A stretch of DNA of 64,000 nucleotides, from NCBI RefSeq assembly GCF_034008635.1, contig NZ_CP125378.1, positions 6,301,051 to 6,365,050 on the forward strand, read 5' to 3'. This stretch comes from Pseudomonas sp. P8_229 (GTDB lineage Bacteria > Pseudomonadota > Gammaproteobacteria > Pseudomonadales > Pseudomonadaceae). Below, piece by piece: positions 45,853 to 54,915 of the stretch (positions within the stretch are counted from its first letter, which is position 1; the number at the start of each line of letters is the position of its first letter). Under the pieces are notes generated by a model. That model was not told the origin of the DNA, ran no database searches, and saw only the letters and a program-made list of their open reading frames with translations. A program made the position numbers and the translations under genes.

Positions 45853-47280
45853 ATGAGCACAGCAACAATCGGACAGGTTTATAACTACAAGGTCGTCCGC
45901 CAATTCGTTATCGCGACGGTTTTCTGGGGTGTCGTCGGCATGGCGATGGGGGTATGGATCGCCTCGCAACTGGTATGGCCGGACATGAATCTCGACCTGC
46001 CGTGGACCACCTTCGGCCGCTTGCGGCCACTGCACACCAGCCTGGTGATTTTCGGCTTCGCCGGCAGCGCGCAATTCGCCGCCAGTTACTACGCGGTGCA
46101 GCGTACCTGCCAGGTACGGCTGTACTCGGACAAGCTCGCAGCCTTCACCTTCTGGGGCTGGCAGTCGGTGATCGTGGTCATGCTGATCACCCTGCCGATG
46201 GGCTACACCACCACCAAAGAATATGCCGAGATCGAATTCTCCGGCGCGGTGTGGATGGCGGTGGTCTGGGTCGCGTATGCCATCGTGTTTTTCACCACCG
46301 TGGTGCAGCGCAAGACCAAGCATATCTACGTCGGCAACTGGTTCTTCGGCGCGTTCATTCTGGTGATCGCCATGCTGCACGTGGTCAATCACCTGTCGAT
46401 CCCGGTGGACTGGTTCAAATCCTATCCGGTGTATTCCGGGGCGACCGACGCGATGGTGCAGTGGTGGTACGGGCACAACGCGGTGGGGTTCTTCCTGACC
46501 ACCGGGTTCCTCGGCATGATGTATTACTTCGTGCCAAAACAGGTCAACCGCCCGGTGTATTCGTACCGGTTGTCGATCGTGCACTTCTGGGCGCTGATCA
46601 CCCTGTACATCTGGGCCGGCCCGCACCACTTGCACTACACCGCGCTGCCGGACTGGGCGCAGTCACTCGGCATGGCGATGTCGCTGATCCTGCTGGCACC
46701 CAGCTGGGGCGGGATGATCAACGGCATGATGACCCTCTCGGGCGCCTGGCATAAGTTGCGCACCGACCCGATCCTGCGCTTTCTGGTGCTGTCGCTGGCG
46801 TTCTACGGCATGTCGACCTTCGAAGGCCCAATGATGGCGATCAAAACGGTCAACGCCCTCTCCCACTACACCGACTGGACCATCGGCCACGTCCACGCCG
46901 GCGCGCTCGGCTGGGTGGCGATGATCACCTTCGGCGCGACCTATCACATGGTGCCGAAAGTCTTTGGCCGCGAGCAGATGTACAGCACGCCGCTGATCAA
47001 CCTGCACTTCTGGCTGGCGACCATCGGCACGGTGCTGTACATCGCGTCGATGTGGGTCAACGGTATCACCCAGGGCCTGATGTGGCGCGCGATCAACGAG
47101 GACGGCACGCTGACCTATTCGTTCGTCGAAGCGCTGCAGGCCAGCCATCCGGGGTTCATCGTGCGCTTTGCCGGCGGAGTGTTCTTCCTCAGCGGCATGT
47201 TGCTGATGGCCTACAACGTCTGGCGCACAGTGCGGGTGGCCGACGTGGCGCTGGCGCGCAGTCAGGCGCAGATCGCCTGA
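45853..47280 (+). CDS. ccoN: orphan cbb3-type cytochrome c oxidase subunit I (CcoN4-like)
   Basis: A 475-residue catalytic subunit of a cbb3 oxidase with twelve helices. The low-spin haem ligand is in [18 protein letters not shown], CuB ligands in [16 protein letters not shown], and the high-spin haem ligand in [19 protein letters not shown]. No ccoO or ccoP follows, so it must pair with CcoO/CcoP encoded elsewhere, as CcoN4 (PA4133) does in P. aeruginosa. CcoN4-containing isoforms were reported to resist cyanide better. The start at 45853 has GGAAG upstream. It is divergent from the sirohaem reductase. Confidence 0.92.
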   Translation: MSTATIGQVYNYKVVRQFVIATVFWGVVGMAMGVWIASQLVWPDMNLDLPWTTFGRLRPLHTSLVIFGFAGSAQFAASYYAVQRTCQVRLYSDKLAAFTFWGWQSVIVVMLITLPMGYTTTKEYAEIEFSGAVWMAVVWVAYAIVFFTTVVQRKTKHIYVGNWFFGAFILVIAMLHVVNHLSIPVDWFKSYPVYSGATDAMVQWWYGHNAVGFFLTTGFLGMMYYFVPKQVNRPVYSYRLSIVHFWALITLYIWAGPHHLHYTALPDWAQSLGMAMSLILLAPSWGGMINGMMTLSGAWHKLRTDPILRFLVLSLAFYGMSTFEGPMMAIKTVNALSHYTDWTIGHVHAGALGWVAMITFGATYHMVPKVFGREQMYSTPLINLHFWLATIGTVLYIASMWVNGITQGLMWRAINEDGTLTYSFVEALQASHPGFIVRFAGGVFFLSGMLLMAYNVWRTVRVADVALARSQAQIA

Positions 47281-47295
47281 GGCAGGGAGCCGAAG

Positions 47296-47517
47296 ATGTT
47301 CGAACTTTTCTTGAATCTGCTGGGGGTGGTGTTTCTGTGGCTGGCGGTGGAGTACTGCCTGCGCCATCAGACTTCAGAGAGCCTGGATGATGCGAGCATG
47401 GTGCCGTTTGCCGATGATCCGGAAGTGGCGCGGCGGGTGGAGCTGGCGACCGGAAAGACCGTGAAGGCTGTGGCGCCGGAAGAGGCAAAACCGGGCTGGA
47501 TCAACCTCGAAATGTAG
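47296..47517 (+). CDS. small CcoQ-like membrane protein
   Basis: A 73-residue protein with one N-terminal helix (FLNLLGVVFLWLAVEYCL) and a soluble tail containing VPFADDPEVARRVE, close to the LPFADDEE motif of CcoQ subunits. It follows ccoN by 15 bases and matches the PA4134 position. It probably stabilises the orphan oxidase; that role is inferred. Confidence 0.8.
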   Translation: MFELFLNLLGVVFLWLAVEYCLRHQTSESLDDASMVPFADDPEVARRVELATGKTVKAVAPEEAKPGWINLEM

Positions 47518-47533
47518 CGACACCACCTTCCAC

Positions 47534-47630
47534 CTGCAGGCGTGAGCCTGCTCGCGATAGCGTCTGATCAGCCAACGCTAATGTTGAATGACACACCGCC
47601 TTCGCGAGCAAGCCCGCTCCCACAAGGGGA
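47534..47630. repeat. REPIN with the ttgaatgacacaccg spacer
   Basis: ctgcaggcgtgagcctgctc at 47534 onward and the inverse ttcgcgagcaagcccgctcc ending near 47630. The spacer gttgaatgacacaccgc recurs in the REPINs at 53.7 and 54.8 kb. Confidence 0.8.
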
Positions 47631-47649
47631 ATTTGCAAGTCCTTGAGAT

Positions 47650-48141
47650 CTAGTTACGGTCGCGCGGAATCAGGCTCTGCAACTGCTGCGCCAGAAAATC
47701 CGCATCAAACACAAACGTGTCCGGATCCTTCAAACCGTTGGTCTTGCGCCATTGCCACTCGCCGTTCGGCAGTCCCACCAGCGAAATACTGCCGTAACGC
47801 GCCGCCGTCAGGCCCATCACCGCCAGGGAAATCTGCCCGGCGCTGCCCATTACATCCGGCACGAACTCCACCGGTTTGCCGGCAATCACGATGCTCAGTT
47901 TTTCGGTCTTGAAGGTCGAGGTTTCCACCGGCGTGCTCGGCCCGAACGCGACGTAGGCCTCGCGGCTCACCTCCAGCAGGTTCGGCGCCTGCACCGGCTC
48001 CAGCCATTGCTGAATATGGCCGAACAGCTCGGTGATCCGGCTGGCCCACGCCTGCGACTGGGTTTCGAACAGTTGCTTCTTGTGCGCTTCACTCTCGGCA
48101 TAGTGACGAAGCATTTCGCCCAGTTGTTGTACGTCGTTCAT
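47650..48141 (-). CDS. conserved hypothetical protein
   Basis: A 163-residue soluble protein with N-terminal helices (MRHYAESEAHKKQLFE-type region) and a C-terminal alpha-beta part with ISLVGLPNGEWQWRKTNG. No family is recognised. The start at 48141 has GAGGA eight bases upstream. It is convergent with the ccoN group. The 214-bp region to the next gene, which is divergent, has no other feature seen. Confidence 0.55.
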   Translation of the reverse strand: MNDVQQLGEMLRHYAESEAHKKQLFETQSQAWASRITELFGHIQQWLEPVQAPNLLEVSREAYVAFGPSTPVETSTFKTEKLSIVIAGKPVEFVPDVMGSAGQISLAVMGLTAARYGSISLVGLPNGEWQWRKTNGLKDPDTFVFDADFLAQQLQSLIPRDRN

Positions 48142-48355
48142 CGGTACGTTCCTCGGGGGAGAGCTTGCGAAACTCATAGTGACAGATCAACACGCCAGTG
48201 CGCGTAAAACCTCGAATGCCAACCCGCACCAATCCGGGACTGGCACGACGGACGGTAGGTCTTTTGCGCGGCCACCTGTCAGATCTGACAGTAGGCAAGC
48301 GGTACGCGAAGGTTTTAGATAAAACCAGAGAGCAATCCTTTGCGGAGCGAACGAA

Positions 48356-49747
48356 ATGGCCAACCAGATCAACGATAGTCAACTGCTGAAGATCGACCCG
48401 GTAAGGATTCCGGGGTGGGTGTCACCGATCCAGCATCCGCAGAATCCGCACGGCGGGGTTCCGCTCGTGCTGGTCGCCAATGGATTTATCCGGATTCTTG
48501 TCGATCCATGGACCAGCCAGAGCCTGGAGGACAGTGCTCAGCTACTGCTCAACGAGTCGCAAACCATTGTTGCCACACAAATCATCGGACCAACGCAGCT
48601 GAATCAACCGTTCAGCATGAGTTTTGCGGCGTCGTTGCTGAGGGATGGAATCAACCTGCTGCGCCTGCGGGTGGCGCGGATCACGCAACCGATGCCCGAA
48701 ACTTCAGAGCCGTTACGTGTGCTCTTCCATACACCTCGCCCAGGTGGAGAGATCGCCGGGGGCGGTGATAATCCGAACTTGCTGAAGACCCTGCCGGCCG
48801 ATGTCATCGCCAAAGGCATCGATGCAGCACGTGCGGCACAAGGCGTTGACGTTACGCTGCGCTATGTCTACATGCGGGCGGGGGACGTCATCACTGTCGA
48901 TCTTGACGGGCGCAATCTCCAGCATACCGTGACCGAGGCACAGGCTGCCGCCAGTCAACTGGTGATCACGCTGACCACCAATGACTTCTGGCAGGACAAT
49001 GCCCGGTTCGCCTTGCGTTTTCGCGTCACCGACCTGCTCGGCAACTCCTCGGGGCCACAGGCGATCTGGTCGGCAACCACCTACGTCGATGTGCATATTC
49101 GTCGGCCGGTGCTGGACCTGCTTGCCCCCAAAGTGCTCGAAGCCAGAGACGCCAACGGCTCTGTGCTGAATTTTGTTCGCGACTTCTATGCAGCCCAGTA
49201 CGCGACCGTCGAAGTGAAATACACCGGCTCGGCGCCGGGGCAATCGGTGAAGGTCTACTGGAAAGGCCGCAACTCCACTTATAGCAGTGAGGTTCAAATC
49301 GTCACCGCTGTCGGGCAGACCTTGCAGTTTCGGATTCCGCGCGAAGAAGTGGTCGACACCGTTGGCAGCGGTGCTGAAGTGGCCTACACCGTCCGTTTAC
49401 CGGACACCACCGAGGATCGCCCGTCCAAACCGCTGAACATAACCATTACCGGACAAAGGCATCACCTGCCGGAACCGACGCTGAATGCCGCCAAGGACAA
49501 CCTGAGAACGTACTACCCGACGCTGGACGGTACTTACAAAGTACGAATATCGCTGACCGTTGAAACGATCCGCTATGACAGCGAGGAATTCTTCATCACC
49601 CAGCCGTCGTCCTATACCGACGTCGTCGTCCCGTCGAGCTGGATCCCGCCGAACAGGGGAAAACCCGGCCTGTTCAATTACACCCTCAGAAAGACGGGCA
49701 CGGGCGAACCAATCATTTTTTCCTGGTACCTGCGAGTGACTCTTTAA
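48356..49747 (+). CDS. Ig-like beta-domain protein, function unknown
   Basis: A 463-residue protein without signal peptide or membrane helix. It is built of beta-sandwich-like repeats: DVITVDLDGRNLQHTVTEAQ, VKYTGSAPGQSVKVYWKGRN and AYTVRLPDTTEDRPSKPLNI resemble one another and the Ig-like repeats found in large Pseudomonas surface or invasin-like proteins. GGAG lies eight bases before the ATG. It precedes the halovibrin-type gene by 55 bp and may share its operon. Export route and role are unknown. Confidence 0.65.
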   Translation: MANQINDSQLLKIDPVRIPGWVSPIQHPQNPHGGVPLVLVANGFIRILVDPWTSQSLEDSAQLLLNESQTIVATQIIGPTQLNQPFSMSFAASLLRDGINLLRLRVARITQPMPETSEPLRVLFHTPRPGGEIAGGGDNPNLLKTLPADVIAKGIDAARAAQGVDVTLRYVYMRAGDVITVDLDGRNLQHTVTEAQAAASQLVITLTTNDFWQDNARFALRFRVTDLLGNSSGPQAIWSATTYVDVHIRRPVLDLLAPKVLEARDANGSVLNFVRDFYAAQYATVEVKYTGSAPGQSVKVYWKGRNSTYSSEVQIVTAVGQTLQFRIPREEVVDTVGSGAEVAYTVRLPDTTEDRPSKPLNITITGQRHHLPEPTLNAAKDNLRTYYPTLDGTYKVRISLTVETIRYDSEEFFITQPSSYTDVVVPSSWIPPNRGKPGLFNYTLRKTGTGEPIIFSWYLRVTL

Positions 49748-49802
49748 CACTTCGAAGCCTATCCCGGAACAACGCGCGATATTGCACTAAACAGGGGTTC
49801 TC

Positions 49803-50732
49803 ATGAGTAAATTGCTGCTGTCACTGCTCATCGCGCTGCTATGGGGCTGCTCTCAAACCGCCACCCAACTGCCAACCGAGATTGGCGTCAACAATGCCCA
49901 GCCCCGCACTGGTCCTGCTATCGCGACCTATCTGAACACGCTTTATGCACGGCAGTTTCCCAACTGCAACAAGATCGATTCACAACCGGCCTTTTTGTGT
50001 TCAGGTGTGACACTGCGGGTCACCGCCAGGGATCCGGCAGGCCAATACAAAGTCTGGGATCCGAGCCCAACCTCGGTAAAAAGCGGTGGTGTTTCATTCT
50101 CGTACCTGCGCCAGGATGCCAATTTCGGCCGACTGGCATGGGGTTACGGTAACGGCTATATCGTTTACCCGTTCCTGGAACAACCGGCGGGCAAGCTTCA
50201 GCTCCAAGTGTTGTGCTCTTACCCCATGGACGCGTGGGGCTGGCATCGCAGCGCAACCGCTGTGTGCGTTCCCACTCCGCAATATCCGAACGTCAGTGGC
50301 CATTGTCAGGATGCCGGTGTTTTAACCGCTGAGCAGTTCAAGGCAGCCTGGGATTATTCATACGAGAACAAAAATCTTCGTCAATGCGACTTCGATGTCA
50401 GGGATGAACGTAACCACCTCGCAGGCCCGGCATTTTATCAATCTCTCAGAGCCAAGACGTTGCTGGGAGAGACCGGCTTCGGCGAACAGAACGAAGTCAT
50501 TATCAGCACTTGGGCAGCCGGGAGCGCCAACCAGCTTCCGATCATGGCCTTTTTCTTTATCGCCGGCGGCACCAATGCCGGCCTGGCAGACGCGCAGTAC
50601 AACCAGCGTGACTTCTACAACTCGACCACCCCGAAAATCGTCGTCCCCATTATTCGCCTGACGCCTGCGACAAGCGCCGCAGCGCCGGCGGCTTTCACCT
50701 ATTCGGCAGCAGATCAGGCGGTGGCTCAATGA
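49803..50732 (+). CDS. halovibrin HvnA-like lipoprotein (first copy)
   Basis: A 309-residue lipoprotein with signal LLSLLIALLWGC (lipobox LWGC). The core carries PAFLCSGVTLRVTARDPAGQ, WDPSPTSVKSGGVSFSYLRQ and NAGLADAQYNQRDFYNST, and six cysteines fit disulfides. This block structure is what I recall for Pseudomonas proteins annotated halovibrin HvnA. Vibrio fischeri HvnA/HvnB are secreted NAD-glycohydrolases with ADP-ribosyltransferase ancestry, so an NAD-directed toxin is possible. Catalytic residues were not identified, so the function is inference. A paralogue lies at 51250-52218 with the DUF2599 gene between. Confidence 0.7.
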   Translation: MSKLLLSLLIALLWGCSQTATQLPTEIGVNNAQPRTGPAIATYLNTLYARQFPNCNKIDSQPAFLCSGVTLRVTARDPAGQYKVWDPSPTSVKSGGVSFSYLRQDANFGRLAWGYGNGYIVYPFLEQPAGKLQLQVLCSYPMDAWGWHRSATAVCVPTPQYPNVSGHCQDAGVLTAEQFKAAWDYSYENKNLRQCDFDVRDERNHLAGPAFYQSLRAKTLLGETGFGEQNEVIISTWAAGSANQLPIMAFFFIAGGTNAGLADAQYNQRDFYNSTTPKIVVPIIRLTPATSAAAPAAFTYSAADQAVAQ

Positions 50733-51190
50733 ATTTGCACCAACAAAACGGGCGAGAAAGATCAGGTTTCACCTTGATTGCCTTGCTCAATCGCTGCATG
50801 GCGCTGCCCTTCGGTGCCCCTGCAATCGCACAGGCAACGGAACCGGACTCCGTCATCGTGACCGTGGAGCGCTGTACTCGATACATCGCAAGTGCGAAAT
50901 GGCTCTACCGTGACGATGAGTGGGTGTTTGCCATCACCCCAACGCCCTGTGCACGTCGTACCCCGGAACAAGCAACGCCGTTTCTGATGGATGAATTGCT
51001 GAGGGACTACTCCAACAGCCGCTACTGGTCCAATACCCACGGTCTTCGCCATCAATTGATCTGCCACCTGGCGATCACCCGCGACAAACCGGAGTGGAAC
51101 ATCGAACCGTGGCGGCCTGACGTGGGATATGCCCGAACGCTGGCAGCCGGCTGCAACCCTGTCGAGCCGTTGCCTGAACCTGCACCGTAA
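50729..51190 (+). CDS. DUF2599 domain exported protein
   Basis: A 153-residue exported protein (signal ending PAIAQA). The family motifs are visible: KWLYRDDEWVFAITPTPCAR, then LICHLAITRDKPEWNIEPWR and VGYARTLAAGCNP with conserved Cys and Trp residues. Its start overlaps the stop of the upstream halovibrin-like gene (ATGA). It could be an immunity or accessory partner of the two flanking halovibrin-like proteins, but no direct evidence exists. Confidence 0.7.
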   Translation: MNLHQQNGRERSGFTLIALLNRCMALPFGAPAIAQATEPDSVIVTVERCTRYIASAKWLYRDDEWVFAITPTPCARRTPEQATPFLMDELLRDYSNSRYWSNTHGLRHQLICHLAITRDKPEWNIEPWRPDVGYARTLAAGCNPVEPLPEPAP

Positions 51191-51249
51191 CGCTTAACCG
51201 CGTTTTTGAACTGACAAACACAATCCCCATTTCAGGCCAGAGGCTCATC

Positions 51250-52218
51250 ATGAGAAAAATAGCCGCAGCGTTTTTTATTGCATTACTGATGGGTTGCGTG
51301 CAGACCGCAACCCAACCGCCGGTGGCCATCGGCGTCAGTGGTGTTGAGGTGCTCAACGGCCCGGCCATCGCCACTCAGCTCAATACGCTTTACGGGCGCA
51401 AATTTCCCAACTGCAACAAGAGCGACTCCCAGCCAGCGTTCCTGTGTTCCGGTGTGACCCTGCGGGTGACGGTCAAAGATCCCGCCAACAAATACAAGGT
51501 TTGGGACCCAAGCCCGACATCTGTGACCAGTGGAGGCGTGTCCTTTTCCTACCTGCGTCAGGATGCCGACTTCGGCCGACTCGCCTGGGGCAATGGCAAC
51601 GGCTACATTGTTTATCCGATCTTTGAGTCCCCCCAAGACAAGCTTGACCTCGATTATCTGTGTGCCTATGCCTACGATGCCTGGACCTGGACACGCCGGG
51701 CTGACGCTGTCTGCGCTGCCCACCCGAGCTATCCCGTGCAAAGTCAGCTCTGCCAGAACGCCGGTGTCACCACCGCAGAGCAATGGTATGCGGTCTGGAG
51801 GATAGCGGGAGGCAACCCGCACCAGCGGCAATGTGGCTTTGACGTCAGAGACGAGCGCAATCATCTGGCGGGCCCGGCGTTTTATCAATCCGTGCGCGCC
51901 AGGGCGTTTGTGAGTCTCACTGGCTACAATGAACACAATGAGTTGCTGATAAAAACCTGGTGCAATCCGACCTCCCCCGACCCGGCAAAATCATGTGCTT
52001 CGAGTTTTCCTCCCAACCGATTCCCCATCATGGCGTTCTTCTATGTTTATGGAGGCGCCAACGCCGGCCTGGCGGACGCGCAATACAACCAGCGCGACTT
52101 CTATAACTCGACCAACCCGAGAATCCTCGTGCCCATCATTCGGTTGACACCCTCCGCCAGTAACGGGGGTGCGGCGAGCTTTACGTTCGCGCCAGCGGAT
52201 CAAGTGGTTACACAATGA
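51250..52218 (+). CDS. halovibrin HvnA-like lipoprotein (second copy)
   Basis: A 322-residue lipoprotein with lipobox LMGC, closely similar to the gene at 49803: identical or near-identical blocks include QPAFLCSGVTLRVT, DFGRLAWGNGNGYIVYP and NAGLADAQYNQRDFYNST. It differs by an insert with two extra cysteines (WCNPTSPDPAKSCASS). A local duplication followed by divergence is likely. GAGG precedes the ATG by about six bases. Confidence 0.7.
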   Translation: MRKIAAAFFIALLMGCVQTATQPPVAIGVSGVEVLNGPAIATQLNTLYGRKFPNCNKSDSQPAFLCSGVTLRVTVKDPANKYKVWDPSPTSVTSGGVSFSYLRQDADFGRLAWGNGNGYIVYPIFESPQDKLDLDYLCAYAYDAWTWTRRADAVCAAHPSYPVQSQLCQNAGVTTAEQWYAVWRIAGGNPHQRQCGFDVRDERNHLAGPAFYQSVRARAFVSLTGYNEHNELLIKTWCNPTSPDPAKSCASSFPPNRFPIMAFFYVYGGANAGLADAQYNQRDFYNSTNPRILVPIIRLTPSASNGGAASFTFAPADQVVTQ

Positions 52219-52365
52219 ACAGCGGCGGTTGAAGGCGAACGGCACCGTTACACCTGGCAGAAGGATTGGCAGTACAGCTGATTTACGCTGGCGTCCTTCG
52301 ATGAACAAATGGACACTCTGTTCAGACTTGGTGGTTCGTTCCAGGTCCAAGCCAGAGGAATTTCA

Positions 52366-53058
52366 ATGCGCACCATCGGCCTGATCGGCGGCATGAGCTG
52401 GGAGTCCAGCGCCGAATACTATCGCCTCATCAATCAACAAGTGCGCGATCGCCTCGGCCCGCTGCGCTCGGCACAACTGTTGATGCACAGCGTCGACTTC
52501 GGCCCGGTCGAACAGGCCCAGCATGCCGGGCGCTGGGACGATGCGGCGGCGATTCTGGTGGATGCGGCGCGCAGGCTGGAGGCCGGCGGCGCGGAATGCG
52601 TAGTGCTGTGTACCAACACCATGCACAAGGTGGCGGAACAGATTCAGGCAGCGATCAGCATCCCGTTCCTGCACATCGCCGAACCGGCGGCGCAGGCGGC
52701 GCTGGACATCGAGGCGCACACGGTCGGCCTGCTCGGCACAGCGTTCACCATGGAGCAGGACTTTCTCAAGCAGCGCCTGATTGCCAAGGGCTTGACGGTG
52801 CTGGTGCCGGACGCGGCCGAGCGCAAGGACGTGCACCGGATCATCTACGACGAACTGTGCGTCGGGGTGATCAGCGATGAGTCGCGCAAGATCTATCAGC
52901 GAGTGATCGAATCACTGACCGCACGCGGCGCTCAGGCGATCATTCTCGGCTGCACGGAAATCGGCCTGCTGGTCAAACCCGAACACAGCGCCCTGCCCCT
53001 GCTCGACACCACCGAGCTGCATGCGCAGTCGGCGGTGGCGTTCGCCCTGGACGATTGA
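52366..53058 (+). CDS. aspartate/glutamate racemase family protein
   Basis: A 230-residue cytoplasmic enzyme of the Asp/Glu racemase superfamily, YgeA-like. The two catalytic cysteines are in VVLCTNTMHKV and LGCTEIGLL, and the N-terminal GLIGGMSWESSAEYY is typical of YgeA. AGAGGAATTTCA precedes the ATG at 52366. Substrate (aspartate, glutamate or another amino acid) is not determined. Confidence 0.9.
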   Translation: MRTIGLIGGMSWESSAEYYRLINQQVRDRLGPLRSAQLLMHSVDFGPVEQAQHAGRWDDAAAILVDAARRLEAGGAECVVLCTNTMHKVAEQIQAAISIPFLHIAEPAAQAALDIEAHTVGLLGTAFTMEQDFLKQRLIAKGLTVLVPDAAERKDVHRIIYDELCVGVISDESRKIYQRVIESLTARGAQAIILGCTEIGLLVKPEHSALPLLDTTELHAQSAVAFALDD

Positions 53059-53080
53059 GTCAGGGGTTGGCGCGGCTGAG

Positions 53081-53599
53081 TCAGGCGGTGACGCGGCTGC
53101 GCAGACGGGCCATGCTCAGGGTGTCGACCCATTGCCCGTCGCGTACTGCGTAGTCACGGAACAGGCCTTCGTTCTCGAAGCCGAACTTGCGGTACAGACC
53201 GATAGCCGCTTCGTTGTCGGCGTAGACCGTGAGTTCGACGCGGTGCAGGTTCATCCAGTTGTCGGCGACGTCCAGCGCGGTCGCCAACAGTTTTGAGCCC
53301 ACACCCTTACCCTGCCACGCCACGGCGACGCCCATGCCGACGCTGCCGGCGTGGCTGCGGCGAATCCGTGAATACTGCTCCAGCCCCAGATTGCCAATGA
53401 CCACACCCTCATGCAGCGCCACCAGCTGCACCACCCGTTCGTTGTCCGGCGCCAGGCGTTTGCGCCACACCTCAGCGGACTGAAACGGCATCTGCAACAC
53501 CTGCCGGGTCACGGCCGGATCGTTGTACAGCGCAGTGATGCCTGCAATGTGCGATTCGTTGAAGCGTTCGATTTTGATGGCGGGGTTGTGGTCGGGCAT
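53081..53599 (-). CDS. GNAT family N-acetyltransferase
   Basis: A 172-residue GNAT enzyme with the acetyl-CoA loop VAVAWQGKGVGSKLL and C-terminal motif NEAAIGLYRKFGFENEG. It resembles YhhY/AaaT-type L-amino-acid acetyltransferases. AAGGATCCGCC precedes the ATG at 53599. Convergent with the racemase gene. Confidence 0.88.
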   Translation of the reverse strand: MPDHNPAIKIERFNESHIAGITALYNDPAVTRQVLQMPFQSAEVWRKRLAPDNERVVQLVALHEGVVIGNLGLEQYSRIRRSHAGSVGMGVAVAWQGKGVGSKLLATALDVADNWMNLHRVELTVYADNEAAIGLYRKFGFENEGLFRDYAVRDGQWVDTLSMARLRSRVTA

Positions 53600-53670
53600 G
53601 GCGGATCCTTCCTGGATCGATGTGTGGCCAATCACTCTAAACTGCCAGTTATCAATTTGGCGAGGTCAAA

Positions 53671-53765
53671 ACAGTGGGAGCGGGCTTGCTCGCGAAGGGG
53701 CCGTGTCAGACACCTTGTCGTTGAATGACACACCGCATTCGCGAGCAAGTCCGCTCCCACAGGGG
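53671..53765. repeat. REPIN with the ttgaatgacacaccg spacer
   Basis: gtgggagcgggcttgctcgc at 53674 and the inverse ttcgcgagcaagtccgctcc ending near 53760. It shares the spacer gttgaatgacacaccgc with 47.5 and 54.8 kb. Confidence 0.85.
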
Positions 53766-53773
53766 TTATGTGT

Positions 53774-54754
53774 TCAGCTCTGGAACCATTCGTGGCGTTC
53801 GTTGAAGGTGCGCTGGATCAGTTCGACCAGGGTCTGCACTTCGGCGACGTCTCGCGATTCAACGTTGACCGCCAGCCATGCCTGTAGCTGCATCGGCTCA
53901 TCGAACAGCCCCGGCAGCGCAATCAGCCCGCGATCAAAGCGGCTCATGTACGCCGGCAGCAAACCGATGCAAGCACTGCAGCGGATCATTTCCAGCATCA
54001 GCTCATAGGACTGCATCTGCACCACGCCGGCCAGACGCTGTTCGACCAGCTCATTCCACGGCCGGAAACTGTCGATCTGCCGGTCGTGTTGCCATTGCAC
54101 CAACATGAAGTCAGTCAGGTCGTCGGCACTGGCCGGGCGGGCGGTGACGCGGGAATAGCGTTTGGCGATGTGCGGCAGATAGTCCAGGCGCGCCAGTGCC
54201 TGTGGCTGGCTGGTGGCAAAGGTCGGACCGGGGCTGGGGGTTTCGCCGTGGGCCAGCCACAGCACCACGTCGGCACTGACCGCACGCAGCGCCAGTTCGC
54301 TGTCCAGAGCGATGACTTCCAGGCGCACGCTGGCGTTGCGGCGCAGCAGCGCGATCAGGTCGCGACCGAGGATGTCATGCAGGATCGACTCGGCGACGGC
54401 CAGGCGGATCAGCGGTTGCTCGACCACTGGCAGTTTGCGTTCGTGGGCCAGCGCCACCAGTTGCGCCTGGAGTTGCTGACCCTCGCGGGTCAGGCTCAGG
54501 GCGCTGCCCTGAAAGCTGAACAGCGAGTGCTGCAGCGCTTGTTCAAGTTGTGCCAGTTGCTTGCGCAGCAAGGTCGAACGCACATTGAGGCTGCGCGCCG
54601 CCTGCATGAAACAGCCGCAGCGGGCACTGACCAGAAAGTATTGTGCGACGTCGGCATCGAGGGTCGCAGCTTGCGCCAGCCACGGCTCGCGCTCGCCCTG
54701 CGCCCAACGGTAATCGGGGCTGGCCTGCCGTCCTGCGGGTTCGGTGAATGACAT
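53774..54754 (-). CDS. LysR-type transcriptional regulator
   Basis: A 326-residue protein. An N-terminal extension of about 30 residues precedes a helix-turn-helix (FLVSARCGCFMQAARSLNVR, then LLRKQLAQLEQALQHSLF). A substrate-binding domain follows (VEQPLIRLAVAESILHDILG, LRAVSADVVLWLAHGE, IRCSACIGLLPAYM). Its target genes are not evident from neighbours, which are on the same strand but separated by a REPIN. Confidence 0.85.
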   Translation of the reverse strand: MSFTEPAGRQASPDYRWAQGEREPWLAQAATLDADVAQYFLVSARCGCFMQAARSLNVRSTLLRKQLAQLEQALQHSLFSFQGSALSLTREGQQLQAQLVALAHERKLPVVEQPLIRLAVAESILHDILGRDLIALLRRNASVRLEVIALDSELALRAVSADVVLWLAHGETPSPGPTFATSQPQALARLDYLPHIAKRYSRVTARPASADDLTDFMLVQWQHDRQIDSFRPWNELVEQRLAGVVQMQSYELMLEMIRCSACIGLLPAYMSRFDRGLIALPGLFDEPMQLQAWLAVNVESRDVAEVQTLVELIQRTFNERHEWFQS

Positions 54755-54804
54755 CGATGACTCCCTGTCGATCTTTGTATTTTGGAAAACGCCACGGTTC
54801 TAAT

Positions 54805-54892
54805 GTGGGAGCGGGCTTGCTCGCGAAGGGGCCATGCCAGCCAACTTATTTGTTGAATGACACACCGCTTTCGCGAGCAAGCCCGCTCCCAC
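54805..54892. repeat. REPIN with the ttgaatgacacaccg spacer
   Basis: tgtgggagcgggcttgctcg at 54805 and the inverse ttcgcgagcaagcccgctcc ending near 54890. It is the third copy with the conserved spacer. Confidence 0.85.
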
Positions 54893-54915
54893 CCGGGATT
54901 TGCGGTGAATCACGA

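Noticed and set aside
53671..54892. Regularly repeated palindromes considered as a CRISPR array
   Set aside because: They are two separate REPINs on either side of a gene, with conserved internal spacers and no cas genes.
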